Source of the DNA: JBEBSD01 sp040394475
GTDB taxonomy: Bacteria > Bacteroidota > Bacteroidia > Cytophagales > Spirosomataceae
Assembly: GCA_040394475.1 (NCBI GenBank)
Contig: JBEBSD010000043.1
Location: forward strand, 1-52,930
DNA: 52,930 nucleotides
Reading direction: 5' to 3'
The notes under the pieces were generated by a model, which was not told where the DNA came from, did no database searches, and saw only the letters and a program-made list of their open reading frames with translations. This document shows, piece by piece, positions 34,531-42,447 of this stretch; position 1 is the first letter of the stretch, and each line of letters opens with the position of its first letter. The position numbers and the translations under genes are program-made.

Positions 34531-34566
34531 ACGAGCCGCCGTAACGGTTTCGTTGGCTGGGGCCGA

Positions 34567-34770
34567 TCACAATTCCTCCACGATCTCCGCCACACGGCCC
34601 ACCTGTCCGTCTTCCAGGCGGACTTTTATCCCGCGTGAGTGAAAGGCGGATGATGTCAGCAGATCCTTCACCACTCCGTAGGTAATTACGCCGGTGCGTT
34701 GATCTTTTTTTAGGATAATCCCCACCTGAAGGCCGGGATAGATAGCTGCTCTGTGCTGTCCGTTTGTCAT
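34567..34770 (-). CDS. YwbE family protein
   Basis: A 67-residue protein of the YwbE/DUF2196 family: IYPGLQVGIILKKDQRTGVI, TYGVVKDLLTSSAFHSRGIK and VRLEDGQVGRVAEIV. It looks like a small beta-barrel fold of the kind found in nucleic-acid-binding proteins; function not established. A -7-like box TATATTTG (34810-34803, minus strand) lies 33 bases upstream. It is convergent with amn. Confidence 0.88.
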   Translation of the reverse strand: MTNGQHRAAIYPGLQVGIILKKDQRTGVITYGVVKDLLTSSAFHSRGIKVRLEDGQVGRVAEIVEEL

Positions 34771-34942
34771 TTTTCCAGATACTCTGCTTATAGACTATCC
34801 CGCAAATATACCTTTCCCGGAGGATTAAGCCCCACGAGAAGCAACTGTTTCCCTCAAAAAAGGCTCCCTTCGTTAAAATACCCTGGCGGGCGCAGCTCGC
34901 TGTTGGTATTTTGCGTAAATTAAAACACTGAAACCAGCCAGC

Positions 34943-36484
34943 ATGCGACCTGCCAGACATTATTCCTTCCTGACTGCACTACTTTTCCTGCTATTGCCGG
35001 TCAGTTGTAAGGAGCGAGAACATTTTCCGGAGACGTTGAATGAACTGACAGCGATCAGTGCCATAACAGACGCCACTGCCCTCGTCGGCACCGAAATAAA
35101 GGATTTACCTCCCGGGACCATCCAGGAGTATGGCCATGTATGGGTGGCAGGAAGCAAGTCGGCCGGACTTCCCACCCTGGCCGATTTCAAAACGGTGCTG
35201 ACGCCGAAGGGAGCGCTGCAGCAGTTTACCAGCCAGCTGTCAGACCTCGAATTAAATACCCGCTATAAAGTCCGGGCCTATGTACAAACCTCGGCGGGCC
35301 TGGTCTACGGAGCCGCGCATGAGTTCACCACCCAGGCCGATTACGTCGAACGGCTGACCAAAATCCTGGATGATTCACTGACCGGCCGCGACTTTGGCTA
35401 TAGTTTTATCATTTGCCGTGAGGGTGAAATACTCGGTTCCGGATATGGCGGTCTGCAATCGCGTGCCTTGCAAAACGAAGGGGAAATACCGCTTACACTC
35501 GATTCTAAAATGCAGATCGCCAGCATGAGTAAAACCCTTACTGCGATTGCCTTTCTCCGGCTGGCCCGGGAAAAAGGGATAAAAACCACGGACCCTATTA
35601 GCGATTACCTCCCCCCTTACTGGGAACAAGGACCAAATATAGAGCAGATCACGTTTCGCGACCTCCTCACTCATCGCAGCGGCATTGTGGGCAGCACCGG
35701 CTCGTGCAGGAACGGTGCCTTTACGGAGAATATTTTCCAGGGGTTGCAAGCCCTTATTGCTCAGGGAATCCAATCGGAGAGGAAGGGGGATTATTGTTAC
35801 CAGAATGCCAATTTCGGACTGTTCAGGGTGTTGATCCCGGCGGTGCTGGGATACACCTTTACCGGTGAAGATGCCGACAACCTGGAAACGATGCGGATTT
35901 ATGAAGCCTATGTCCGTGACAATATCCTGGAAAAATCGGGTGTACTGTCACCGCACATTTTAGAAAATGACCCGCTCCAGCCTACGTATGGCTACGATTA
36001 TCCGTATGCACCCGGATCCTATGGCTTCAATCCCGGTAGCTTCCGGTCTACCGCCGGAGGATACGGTTTTTACCTTACTGCCCGCGAAGCCGCAAAAGTA
36101 TACGCCACTATTTTCAACACGAGTGATGAGCGTATTCTTTCGCAGGCATTAAAAGACAGTATCCTCACAGCCGGTTTAGGGAGTTACAGTACGCTCACCC
36201 CCTACGGACGTTACAGTTATCACGACGGCTGGTGGTACATCAGCGCCTCAGAAGGCAAGAACAAAGGATTCCGTAGTATCTGGATGACGGCTCCGGACGA
36301 TCTTACCGTTGTCTTGTTTACCAATGGCCTTCGCGACGGCGACGGCTTATTTCCCATTCGATCGGACGCCTATTATGACATCACCTCCTATGTACTCTGG
36401 GCGTTTTCGCAGGTTCACAACCGGTCGGCCAGGCAAACGGTTGTCAATTTCCACGATTACCTGGAGCATCCGGAACCCCATTAA
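34943..36484 (+). CDS. Serine hydrolase (beta-lactamase/DD-peptidase fold) lipoprotein with Fn3-like domain
   Basis: A 513-residue lipoprotein (signal ALLFLLLPVSC). Residues about 35-130 form a fibronectin-III-like domain common in Bacteroidota surface proteins (EYGHVWVAGSK, LELNTRYKVRAYVQTSAGLV). The serine beta-lactamase-fold domain follows, with all three family motifs: S194-M-S-K197, Y286-Q-N288 and H427-D-G429. It also has FRDLLTHRSGI, a class C-like feature. It probably acts as an esterase or peptidase at the cell surface rather than as a resistance enzyme. It stands alone; a REP-like array follows. Confidence 0.85.
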   Translation: MRPARHYSFLTALLFLLLPVSCKEREHFPETLNELTAISAITDATALVGTEIKDLPPGTIQEYGHVWVAGSKSAGLPTLADFKTVLTPKGALQQFTSQLSDLELNTRYKVRAYVQTSAGLVYGAAHEFTTQADYVERLTKILDDSLTGRDFGYSFIICREGEILGSGYGGLQSRALQNEGEIPLTLDSKMQIASMSKTLTAIAFLRLAREKGIKTTDPISDYLPPYWEQGPNIEQITFRDLLTHRSGIVGSTGSCRNGAFTENIFQGLQALIAQGIQSERKGDYCYQNANFGLFRVLIPAVLGYTFTGEDADNLETMRIYEAYVRDNILEKSGVLSPHILENDPLQPTYGYDYPYAPGSYGFNPGSFRSTAGGYGFYLTAREAAKVYATIFNTSDERILSQALKDSILTAGLGSYSTLTPYGRYSYHDGWWYISASEGKNKGFRSIWMTAPDDLTVVLFTNGLRDGDGLFPIRSDAYYDITSYVLWAFSQVHNRSARQTVVNFHDYLEHPEPH

Positions 36485-36505
36485 CCCATAACCGGGAGCC
36501 TGAAA

Positions 36506-36767
36506 AGCCCCGAAGGGGCGACATCCCTCAGCCCCGGATGCAATCCGGAATCTTTGGATATCAGCCATCGGCAGAGTAACGATTAAAAAACCATCCCCCT
36601 CCCATACCCAAGCCCCGAAGGGGCGACATCCCTCAGCCCCGGATGCAGTCCGGGGTCTTTGGATATCAGCCATCAGCCATCGGCAGAGTAACGATTAAAA
36701 AACCATCCCCCTCCCATACCCAAGCCCCGAAGGGGCGACATCCCTCAGCCCCGGATGCAGTCCGGGG
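36506..36767. repeat. REP-like double-hairpin element, three tandem copies
   Basis: Copies lie at about 36506-36549, 36611-36655 and 36723-36767. Each has a first hairpin GCCCC-GAA-GGGGC, a spacer GACATCCCTCA, and a second hairpin CCCCGGA-TGCAG-TCCGGGG (degenerate in copy 1). The copies are joined by a repeated spacer containing GGATATCAGCCATCGGCAGA and a C-rich tract, giving a period of 105 and then 112 bases; the 7-base difference is an extra CAGCCAT. Apparent reading frames across this array (such as GAEGCRPFGA) are artefacts of the repeat. Confidence 0.85.
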
Positions 36768-36795
36768 ACCGGCGACCGGCGACCGGCGACCGGCG
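36768..36795. repeat. Heptanucleotide tandem repeat
   Basis: Four adjoining copies of ACCGGCG (36768-36795), followed by variant ACCGGAACCGGGAACCGG. It starts at the last base pair of the third REP-like hairpin, as if slippage had extended its GC-rich end. The rest of the interval to 37062 is A- and C-rich and holds no gene. Confidence 0.8.
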
Positions 36796-37062
36796 ACCGG
36801 AACCGGGAACCGGAACCGACCCCAATCCCAAGGTCCGGAACCCAAAATCCAAAACGGCATCCAAATAAAAAACACACACCGCCGCAAACGCAATTTTTTA
36901 ACCCCAAAAAAATCACCATTTAGACACGACCCCGCAGGGGGTAAAGAATTCCAGGCATTTACCTCCATCGGGAGCAAAATCTTTTCCATTTTTTTAAAGG
37001 TAGTTTTACTTTGCAGCTGCCTTTGATTCATGACGTATTTCAAAGAGAAAGTATTTAATTCC

Positions 37063-38259
37063 ATGCAACAGTTCCCTTACGGCACTGTTCCTTCCCTGTT
37101 AGCCGTTGCACTGCTATTACTGATAGGAGTAGCCTGCCGAAAAGAGCAAAAACCGCTTCGATCCAAAACCCCGAAAACGGTGGAAACCCTGGCCGTGCTT
37201 GGGGCATTGCCTCCGGAGGCAATCCATCCGCCGGACAATCCTTCCAGTCGTGAAAAAATAGATCTGGGCCGATTATTATTCTACGACCCCATCTTGTCAG
37301 GCGACAAGGATGTTTCCTGTGCCACCTGCCACCAGCCCAATTTTAATTACGCCGAATTCATGGAAACTTCCATTGGTGTAAACGGGCGGGGGAAAGGGAG
37401 TAAACGACAATTCCTGATACCCAATGATATTCCGTTTGTGAAGCGTAACTCTCAGAGCATTCTGAATGCCGCTTTCAATGGTATTAAAAACCACGAAACC
37501 TATCACCCCGAAACCGCCCCCATGTTTTGGGATTCACGGGCAAAAGGCCTGGAAGAACAAGCACTGATTCCTATCCAAACCCTGGAAGAAATGCGGGGGC
37601 GGAATTATTCGGAAGAAGCGATTATTGACGTCGCTGTTGAGCGGCTGCGGGCCATTCCGGAGTATGTAGCGCTTTTTTCCAGGGCATTTGCAGCGGAAGA
37701 ACAACCGGTCACGGCCACCAACATGGCCAAAGCCATTGCAACCTATGAACGTACCCTGATTGCACCCCATACCCGTTTCGATCAGTATATGCGGGGTGAC
37801 AGCGGTGCACTTTCTACCGCTGAAAAAGATGGATTAAACCTTTTTTTGAAAACAGGCTGCGCCAAATGCCATTCAGGGCCCATGTTTTCTGATTTTCAGC
37901 TGCATACGCTGGGTGTTCCCGATACGCAGAACATTCCCGAAAGTGACAAAGGGCTGAACGATGATTATGCTTTCCGTACTCCTACGTTACGAAACCTCCG
38001 GTATACGGCTCCCTACATGCACAGCGGAAAATTCAGCACGCTGGAACAGGTGCTTGAGTTTTATGAAGACATCGCCGGCGGAAAAGTACGCAACCCTCAT
38101 GTAAAGCCGGAACAGATCGATGTACTGGCGACCCAGATGCAGGTTAATTTTAAAGACATCTCCCGTATCGTAGAATTTCTCAATTGTCTGAACGATGACA
38201 ATTTTGACAAAACCATTCCCGATAAGGTTCCCAGCGGACTTCCGGTATCCGGGTTATAG
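37063..38259 (+). CDS. Di-haem cytochrome c peroxidase (lipoprotein)
   Basis: A 398-residue periplasmic di-haem peroxidase, probably lipid-anchored (AVALLLLIGVAC). Haem sites are CATCH (about residues 86-90) and CAKCH (about 265). The block PTLRNLRYTAPYMHSGKFST contains the likely axial Met. It is clearly divergent from the peroxidase at 12880. The ATG at 37063 is preferred since it starts the signal peptide; an ATG at 37030 adds 11 residues. A box TACTTTG at about 37006-37012 may be its -7 element. The stop overlaps the convergent phosphorylase stop by 6 bases. Confidence 0.9.
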   Translation: MQQFPYGTVPSLLAVALLLLIGVACRKEQKPLRSKTPKTVETLAVLGALPPEAIHPPDNPSSREKIDLGRLLFYDPILSGDKDVSCATCHQPNFNYAEFMETSIGVNGRGKGSKRQFLIPNDIPFVKRNSQSILNAAFNGIKNHETYHPETAPMFWDSRAKGLEEQALIPIQTLEEMRGRNYSEEAIIDVAVERLRAIPEYVALFSRAFAAEEQPVTATNMAKAIATYERTLIAPHTRFDQYMRGDSGALSTAEKDGLNLFLKTGCAKCHSGPMFSDFQLHTLGVPDTQNIPESDKGLNDDYAFRTPTLRNLRYTAPYMHSGKFSTLEQVLEFYEDIAGGKVRNPHVKPEQIDVLATQMQVNFKDISRIVEFLNCLNDDNFDKTIPDKVPSGLPVSGL

Positions 38260-39903
38260 GAGATGCTGCCAATAGAGCTTCTGGTAATACTCGGCGGCCA
38301 TCCGGTCCGAATCAAACGGGACACCCACATCGTTCATACTCGTCAGCATCATCGACTCCCAATGAGCGCGGTCTTCATAGTAGGCAGGTAATATCCGGCT
38401 TTCCAGCAAAGTGTACAGGTTATTCAGGTCCTGCTCGTCCGCATTTCCTTCCCGGGCTTCCGGTATCACAAACGCATTCTCGTCATCACGTGCGAATTCG
38501 CGGAACCAGCCGTCATACGTTGAACAATTCAGGGAGGCATTCATGGCAGCCGTCATCCCGCTGGTGCCGGAGGCTTCCCGTCCTACTGCAGGTGTATTCA
38601 GCCAGACATCCGACCCTTCTTTCAGCCATCGGGACAGCTCCAGCTCATAGCCGGTCAGCACAGCCATATTAGGGTAGTGAAAACTCAGGTAATGCAATTG
38701 ATTAAAAACCTGAATGGCTCCGACATCACCCGGATAGGGTTTGCCGGCCCAGATAAGCTGTACCGGATAACGCGTATTGCCAAGCAGCTTTGCGAACCGC
38801 CCGCGATCCCATGTCAGGAGATCGGCACGCTTATACGCCGCAAAACGACGTGCCCAAACGATTGTCAGCACATCAGGCGAAAACAACCGCCCGGTTTGAT
38901 TGGCGACAACGCGGAACAATTGCTGTTTGAGCTCTTTTTTTCTGGCAACGATGGTCGCCAGGTCCACCTCCTGCCGTGCCTTTTCAAGTACAGGATCTAC
39001 CCAGTACGCCTTGTGCTGCGCATTGGTGATGTGGATAATTTCACAGATATCCTGATAGGGTTCCCACATCCCGCGGGAAACTTCCCCATGCAATTCTGAT
39101 ACCGCATTTGCTTTTCTGCTCAGCCGGAGCGCCGCAAGCGAATGGCTGAAAACGGTTCCTTCTATTCCGGTAAGCTTCCTGACTTCTTCCAGGGGGACTC
39201 CCGAAAAGAACCCGGTTTGTTCAAGAAAGTTTATATCGTGTTTCTCATTACCCGCCTCTTCGGGTGTGTGGGTCGTAAATACCAGCTGAGCTTTCAGCAG
39301 ATCGGCCTGCCCGTGCCGGCTGTACAGGTAAAAGGCCGCCGGCAACGCATGGGCTTCATTCAAATGATACACCTCTGGTTCCCAGCCTATCTCCTCCAGC
39401 AACCGGGCTCCCCCGGCTCCCAACAACGTGCACTGGGCAACTTTTGACTGTACATTTTCCGGATACAGCTGGTAGGAAAGAGCCCGCAGTTCGGCATCAT
39501 TTCCGTCGGTATCGGTGGTCAGCAAAAACACAGGCGCCGTTCCGAACACATCCGGAGCTAAGTAGTAAGCATGTACCCAGGCGCTGCGCCCCAGCAATGG
39601 CAGCTGAAAGCGCACCCCCGTATCGGTGAGAAAGTGGTAGATTTTCTCTCTGAAACTCACCCGGTGCGTATTGTCCTGGTTACGCTCCTGGTCATAGTAC
39701 CCGTATTTCCATAGCATTCCGATGCCAACCAGGTTTTGCTTCAGGGCGAACGCACTCCGCATATGTGATCCGGCCAGAAAGCCTAATCCTCCGGAGTATA
39801 TTTTCAGGGGCTGCTCAATGGCAAATTCCATTGAGAAATAAGCAACCGGCCTGGCAAAATCCATACCGGATGCTATAGGGTGTATGAATGGGATTTGAAA
39901 CAT
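38254..39903 (-). CDS. Short alpha-glucan phosphorylase homologue (GT35-like), PLP lysine replaced
   Basis: A 549-residue protein of the short (about 550 residue) alpha-glucan phosphorylase branch. Recognisable blocks are PVAYFSMEFAIEQPLKIYSG, GLGFLAGSHMRSAFALKQNL, YHLNEAHALPAAFYLYSRHG, VFTTHTPEEAGNEKHD, VWARRFAAYKRADLL, LIWAGKPYPGD and EASGTSGMTAAMN. Phosphorylases bind pyridoxal phosphate through the Lys of SGMK or GNMK; here codon 38553-38551 is ACG, giving Thr451. The enzyme may not be a phosphorylase in the usual sense, or may belong to a PLP-independent subgroup. The rest of the GT-B fold looks intact. The ATG at 39903 is preferred over 39933. Confidence 0.85.
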   Translation of the reverse strand: MFQIPFIHPIASGMDFARPVAYFSMEFAIEQPLKIYSGGLGFLAGSHMRSAFALKQNLVGIGMLWKYGYYDQERNQDNTHRVSFREKIYHFLTDTGVRFQLPLLGRSAWVHAYYLAPDVFGTAPVFLLTTDTDGNDAELRALSYQLYPENVQSKVAQCTLLGAGGARLLEEIGWEPEVYHLNEAHALPAAFYLYSRHGQADLLKAQLVFTTHTPEEAGNEKHDINFLEQTGFFSGVPLEEVRKLTGIEGTVFSHSLAALRLSRKANAVSELHGEVSRGMWEPYQDICEIIHITNAQHKAYWVDPVLEKARQEVDLATIVARKKELKQQLFRVVANQTGRLFSPDVLTIVWARRFAAYKRADLLTWDRGRFAKLLGNTRYPVQLIWAGKPYPGDVGAIQVFNQLHYLSFHYPNMAVLTGYELELSRWLKEGSDVWLNTPAVGREASGTSGMTAAMNASLNCSTYDGWFREFARDDENAFVIPEAREGNADEQDLNNLYTLLESRILPAYYEDRAHWESMMLTSMNDVGVPFDSDRMAAEYYQKLYWQHLL

Positions 39904-40119
39904 AAGCAACTGCTTTTTGTAATGTTTTGTCAATATAGTACAATGCCGGTTAGAAGCTTTGAATAATCTGACAAAAAGTTACCGACGGCGTTGTTGCTTG
40001 AGAAGCTTGATAATCATTGGTAATTGGAATAGCTTTACGCGATCGGCGGTCAGCGGTCAGCGATCGGCTATCGGACAAAATACGATGGGCGGATGGGTGG
40101 ATGGGTGGATGGGTGAGCG

Positions 40120-40172
40120 GAGTCGAACCCAGGAGTCGAACCCAGGAGTCGAACCCAGGAGTCGAACCCCCA
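40120..40172. repeat. 13-base tandem repeat, four copies
   Basis: GAGTCGAACCCAG repeated at 40120, 40133, 40146 and 40159, the last copy ending in an extra C. On the minus strand it reads GGGTTCGACTCC, the sequence of a tRNA T-arm. No acceptor stem, D-arm or anticodon arm is present, so it is not a tRNA gene. GGATGGGT octamers adjoin on the left. Confidence 0.75.
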
Positions 40173-40182
40173 GTTTTCAGCT

Positions 40183-40267
40183 TACGGGTTGCTCCACCGT
40201 GGGCTGTGTCTTCACAGTCCGCACTTACGGGCTGGTAACAAAATGGTCTGTGGGACACAGACCATGG
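40183..40267. repeat. Two-unit hairpin element, including copy 2 of the 15.5-kb palindrome
   Basis: Two related units, each opening with CTTACGGG. Unit 1 carries the hairpin GGGCTGTG-TCTT-CACAGTCC (40201-40220). Unit 2 carries ATGGTCTGTG-GGA-CACAGACCAT (40243-40265), identical as a reverse complement to 15504-15526. The flank CTGGTAxxAAAAT is shared with that copy. This fits a REP-type dispersed palindromic family. Confidence 0.65.
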
Positions 40268-40318
40268 ATACATCAGTGAAACAAATTTTTAAAAACACAA
40301 AAAAACAATTGCATACTG

Positions 40319-41179
40319 ATGAAGAAAACCCTCTTTCTCTTTTATTTTTTCGCAGGAAGTTTGCCGGCCGCCGGACACGGCCGCCCGTCTGCTCCGGCTT
40401 TCGGAGACGATTTAATCGGGTACGCTGCTTGTGCACCTCTGCCGCAAGCAGCAAAAATCGCCTCTCACCGGTCCAAAATGCCATTTACACCGGAAAATAC
40501 GTTGCCCGGCATTCAGAAAGCGCTGCAGGCCGGAGTGGATTATATCGAAGTAGATGTACGTACTACTCAGGACGGACAATTGATCGTACTCCATGACGGA
40601 ACAATCAACAGGACCACCAAACAAAGAGGGAAAATCAGTGAGTGGAACGCCCGGGAAGTACAGCAGGTTGCCGTCACCAACCGGCTGGGGTTTAAATACA
40701 AAAAGGCATACATCCCGCTACTGGAGGAAGTGTGCGCGCTGGTATCCGACTGGAACCGGCAACAGCCCCGCGCCGTACAGCTGTATGTAGACTGTAAAGC
40801 AGTCGAGCCGCAACAGCTGATCCCCTTACTTGAGTCTTACAACCTCCTGGAGGGGGCCGTTTTTTATGGTTCCAACAACTTTTTAACCCGGCTTCGCCAG
40901 GAGAAGCCTTCGGCAAAAATCCTGCCTGCTCTCCGCGACACCGCCGGTCTGGAGCAGCAGATAGCGACTATGCAGCCCTTCGCATTCGATGTCAGCATAT
41001 CGCTCTTAACTCCTTCCCTGGTCGAACAGCTGCATGCGCGGGATATCCTGGTTTTCACCGACCTGCTGTTCCTCAAAGACCGGCCCCGTTACTACCGGAA
41101 GGCCTTACGCTACGGAGTAGATGTGATCCAAACCGATCGTGCCCGCCGGCTTCAGCGGCTGCTGGCCCGATACCCCTAA
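40319..41179 (+). CDS. Glycerophosphodiester phosphodiesterase
   Basis: A 286-residue exported enzyme with a signal peptide (LFLFYFFAGSLPAAGHG) and a GDPD TIM-barrel domain. Catalytic motifs are present: SHRSKMPFTPENTLPGI (first His and the Glu-Asn pair), DYIEVDVRTTQDGQLIVLHD (metal-binding Glu and Asp, second His) and TINRTT. Later strands include QLYVDCKAVEP and VDVIQTDRARRL. It splits glycerophosphodiesters into glycerol 3-phosphate and an alcohol in the periplasm, for phospholipid turnover or phosphate scavenging. Its stop overlaps the stop of the convergent membrane-protein gene. Confidence 0.9.
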   Translation: MKKTLFLFYFFAGSLPAAGHGRPSAPAFGDDLIGYAACAPLPQAAKIASHRSKMPFTPENTLPGIQKALQAGVDYIEVDVRTTQDGQLIVLHDGTINRTTKQRGKISEWNAREVQQVAVTNRLGFKYKKAYIPLLEEVCALVSDWNRQQPRAVQLYVDCKAVEPQQLIPLLESYNLLEGAVFYGSNNFLTRLRQEKPSAKILPALRDTAGLEQQIATMQPFAFDVSISLLTPSLVEQLHARDILVFTDLLFLKDRPRYYRKALRYGVDVIQTDRARRLQRLLARYP

Positions 41180-42447
41180 AACCGCCGGTGGGCGCCGTTG
41201 AGATCTGAAGGATGTGACTGACTGGCAATTACGGCCAATAAGGCGACGAACAACGCCAGCCAGACTACGTTTAACCCGAATTGTTTCCAGTTAATCTCTT
41301 CCGGTGCAAAATCGGGTTGAACGCGGGGAAGAAAAAACAATACTGCCGCAAAATTAATTACATACAGGTATTGCTCGATCCGGTAGGTACTGAACAACGC
41401 ACCGGTTATCAAAATACTGAGAAGAATATACAGCCCAAAGAGCACGCTATGGTAAGACACCATATCCGGCCTGTCCCAAACGCTGTTGCTCCGGTTAAAC
41501 CGTTTGTACCAGTAGGCGGTCAGGCCGACAAATACGACGTACGGCAGCCATTTTATAAAAGCGATTCGTTCGATTATTACCGGCGATAAAATAGCTTCAA
41601 AACGCTCTGCCAGGGTTTTCGACTCAATATTTTGCTGCCACATCACTACCGGAATCACCACCGATAAGATACAAAGCGGCAACACCCAGGAGTACCGGTT
41701 CTGCGGAACTGCCTTTTCTTTCCAGTCGGTGGTAAATACGCCATAGGCCATCCCTACGCCTCCGAAAAAGCCCAGGGAATATTCCATCACATTCCATAAA
41801 TTGAAACGAATTTCCAGGACATTGCCAAGAACCTGTAAAAAATTCCCGAATGCAAACCCGAAACCTGCGCCAAAAGCCGAAAACAACGCCACCTTCAGCG
41901 CCCCGTTCAGGGAATGTCTCCGCATAAAGGCAATCATCGCAATAGCAGCTCCAGCACACGCCGCCCACAGTTCTTCTCTTGGAGGGGTCATGAACCATTC
42001 AAACTGTCTGATCATGAAAAAATAGGCAAGAAATCCGCCGCCCAGCATCTCCAGGATCAACCGGTGCCAGGGTACAGATTTCTTTTTAAACTCAGACAGG
42101 GCGATCCCGAAGAGTCCTCCTCCTATGCAACCGTAAAGCGCCCCGATCACAAACAACGACAGCAGGCCGTAATAAACATTCCCGAAATCAATACTCCGTC
42201 CGTAGCCGACCACACGGCCGTAGCTCATGATCCCGCCGATCCCCCATCCCAATCCACCGGCAACGGTTGCGGTAAGGGCGTGCGGCCACCAATCTTTCCG
42301 GTTGGCAAGCAACAGGACGGTCAGACAGCCTATCGCACCGGCCCAGGCGGCTCCATGTTCATGGCCAAACTGACCGCGAACTGCCCAGGCAGTTCCCAGA
42401 GCGGCGCCGGTAATCACAAGAGAGGGAAGTAAGTTTTTAGTTTTCAC
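41176..42447 (-). CDS. Polytopic membrane protein of unknown function
   Basis: A 423-residue protein with about eleven or twelve hydrophobic helices and many glycine-rich segments: GAALGTAWAVRGQFGHEHGA, GGLGWGIGGIMSYGRVVGYG, GALYGCIGGGLFGIALSEFK and AFGAGFGFAFGNFLQVLGNV. A conserved-looking N-terminal His/Arg cluster (RGQFGHEHG) could be functional. I do not recognise the family. It is isolated on the minus strand, with long 18-base arrays upstream of its start and a 4-base stop overlap with the glycerophosphodiesterase gene. Confidence 0.65.
   Translation of the reverse strand: MKTKNLLPSLVITGAALGTAWAVRGQFGHEHGAAWAGAIGCLTVLLLANRKDWWPHALTATVAGGLGWGIGGIMSYGRVVGYGRSIDFGNVYYGLLSLFVIGALYGCIGGGLFGIALSEFKKKSVPWHRLILEMLGGGFLAYFFMIRQFEWFMTPPREELWAACAGAAIAMIAFMRRHSLNGALKVALFSAFGAGFGFAFGNFLQVLGNVLEIRFNLWNVMEYSLGFFGGVGMAYGVFTTDWKEKAVPQNRYSWVLPLCILSVVIPVVMWQQNIESKTLAERFEAILSPVIIERIAFIKWLPYVVFVGLTAYWYKRFNRSNSVWDRPDMVSYHSVLFGLYILLSILITGALFSTYRIEQYLYVINFAAVLFFLPRVQPDFAPEEINWKQFGLNVVWLALFVALLAVIASQSHPSDLNGAHRRF

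Larger units (their letters stand above)
39934..40318. other. Intergenic packed with short repeats
   Basis: About 385 bases between divergent genes. From left to right: a GATCGGC/GTCAGCG-rich stretch (40037-40075), three to four GGATGGGT units (40090-40115), a 13-base tandem array (40120-40172) and two hairpin units (40183-40267). Apparent frames across it are low-complexity artefacts. Confidence 0.7.

Noticed and set aside
36347..37064. Small proteins containing GAEGCRPFGA across the 36.5-kb region
   Set aside because: They come from translating a REP-like hairpin repeated three times; typical spurious calls.
40120..40172. tRNA gene on the minus strand (GGGTTCGACTCC)
   Set aside because: Only the T-arm-like word is present, four times in tandem. 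No cloverleaf can be built around it.
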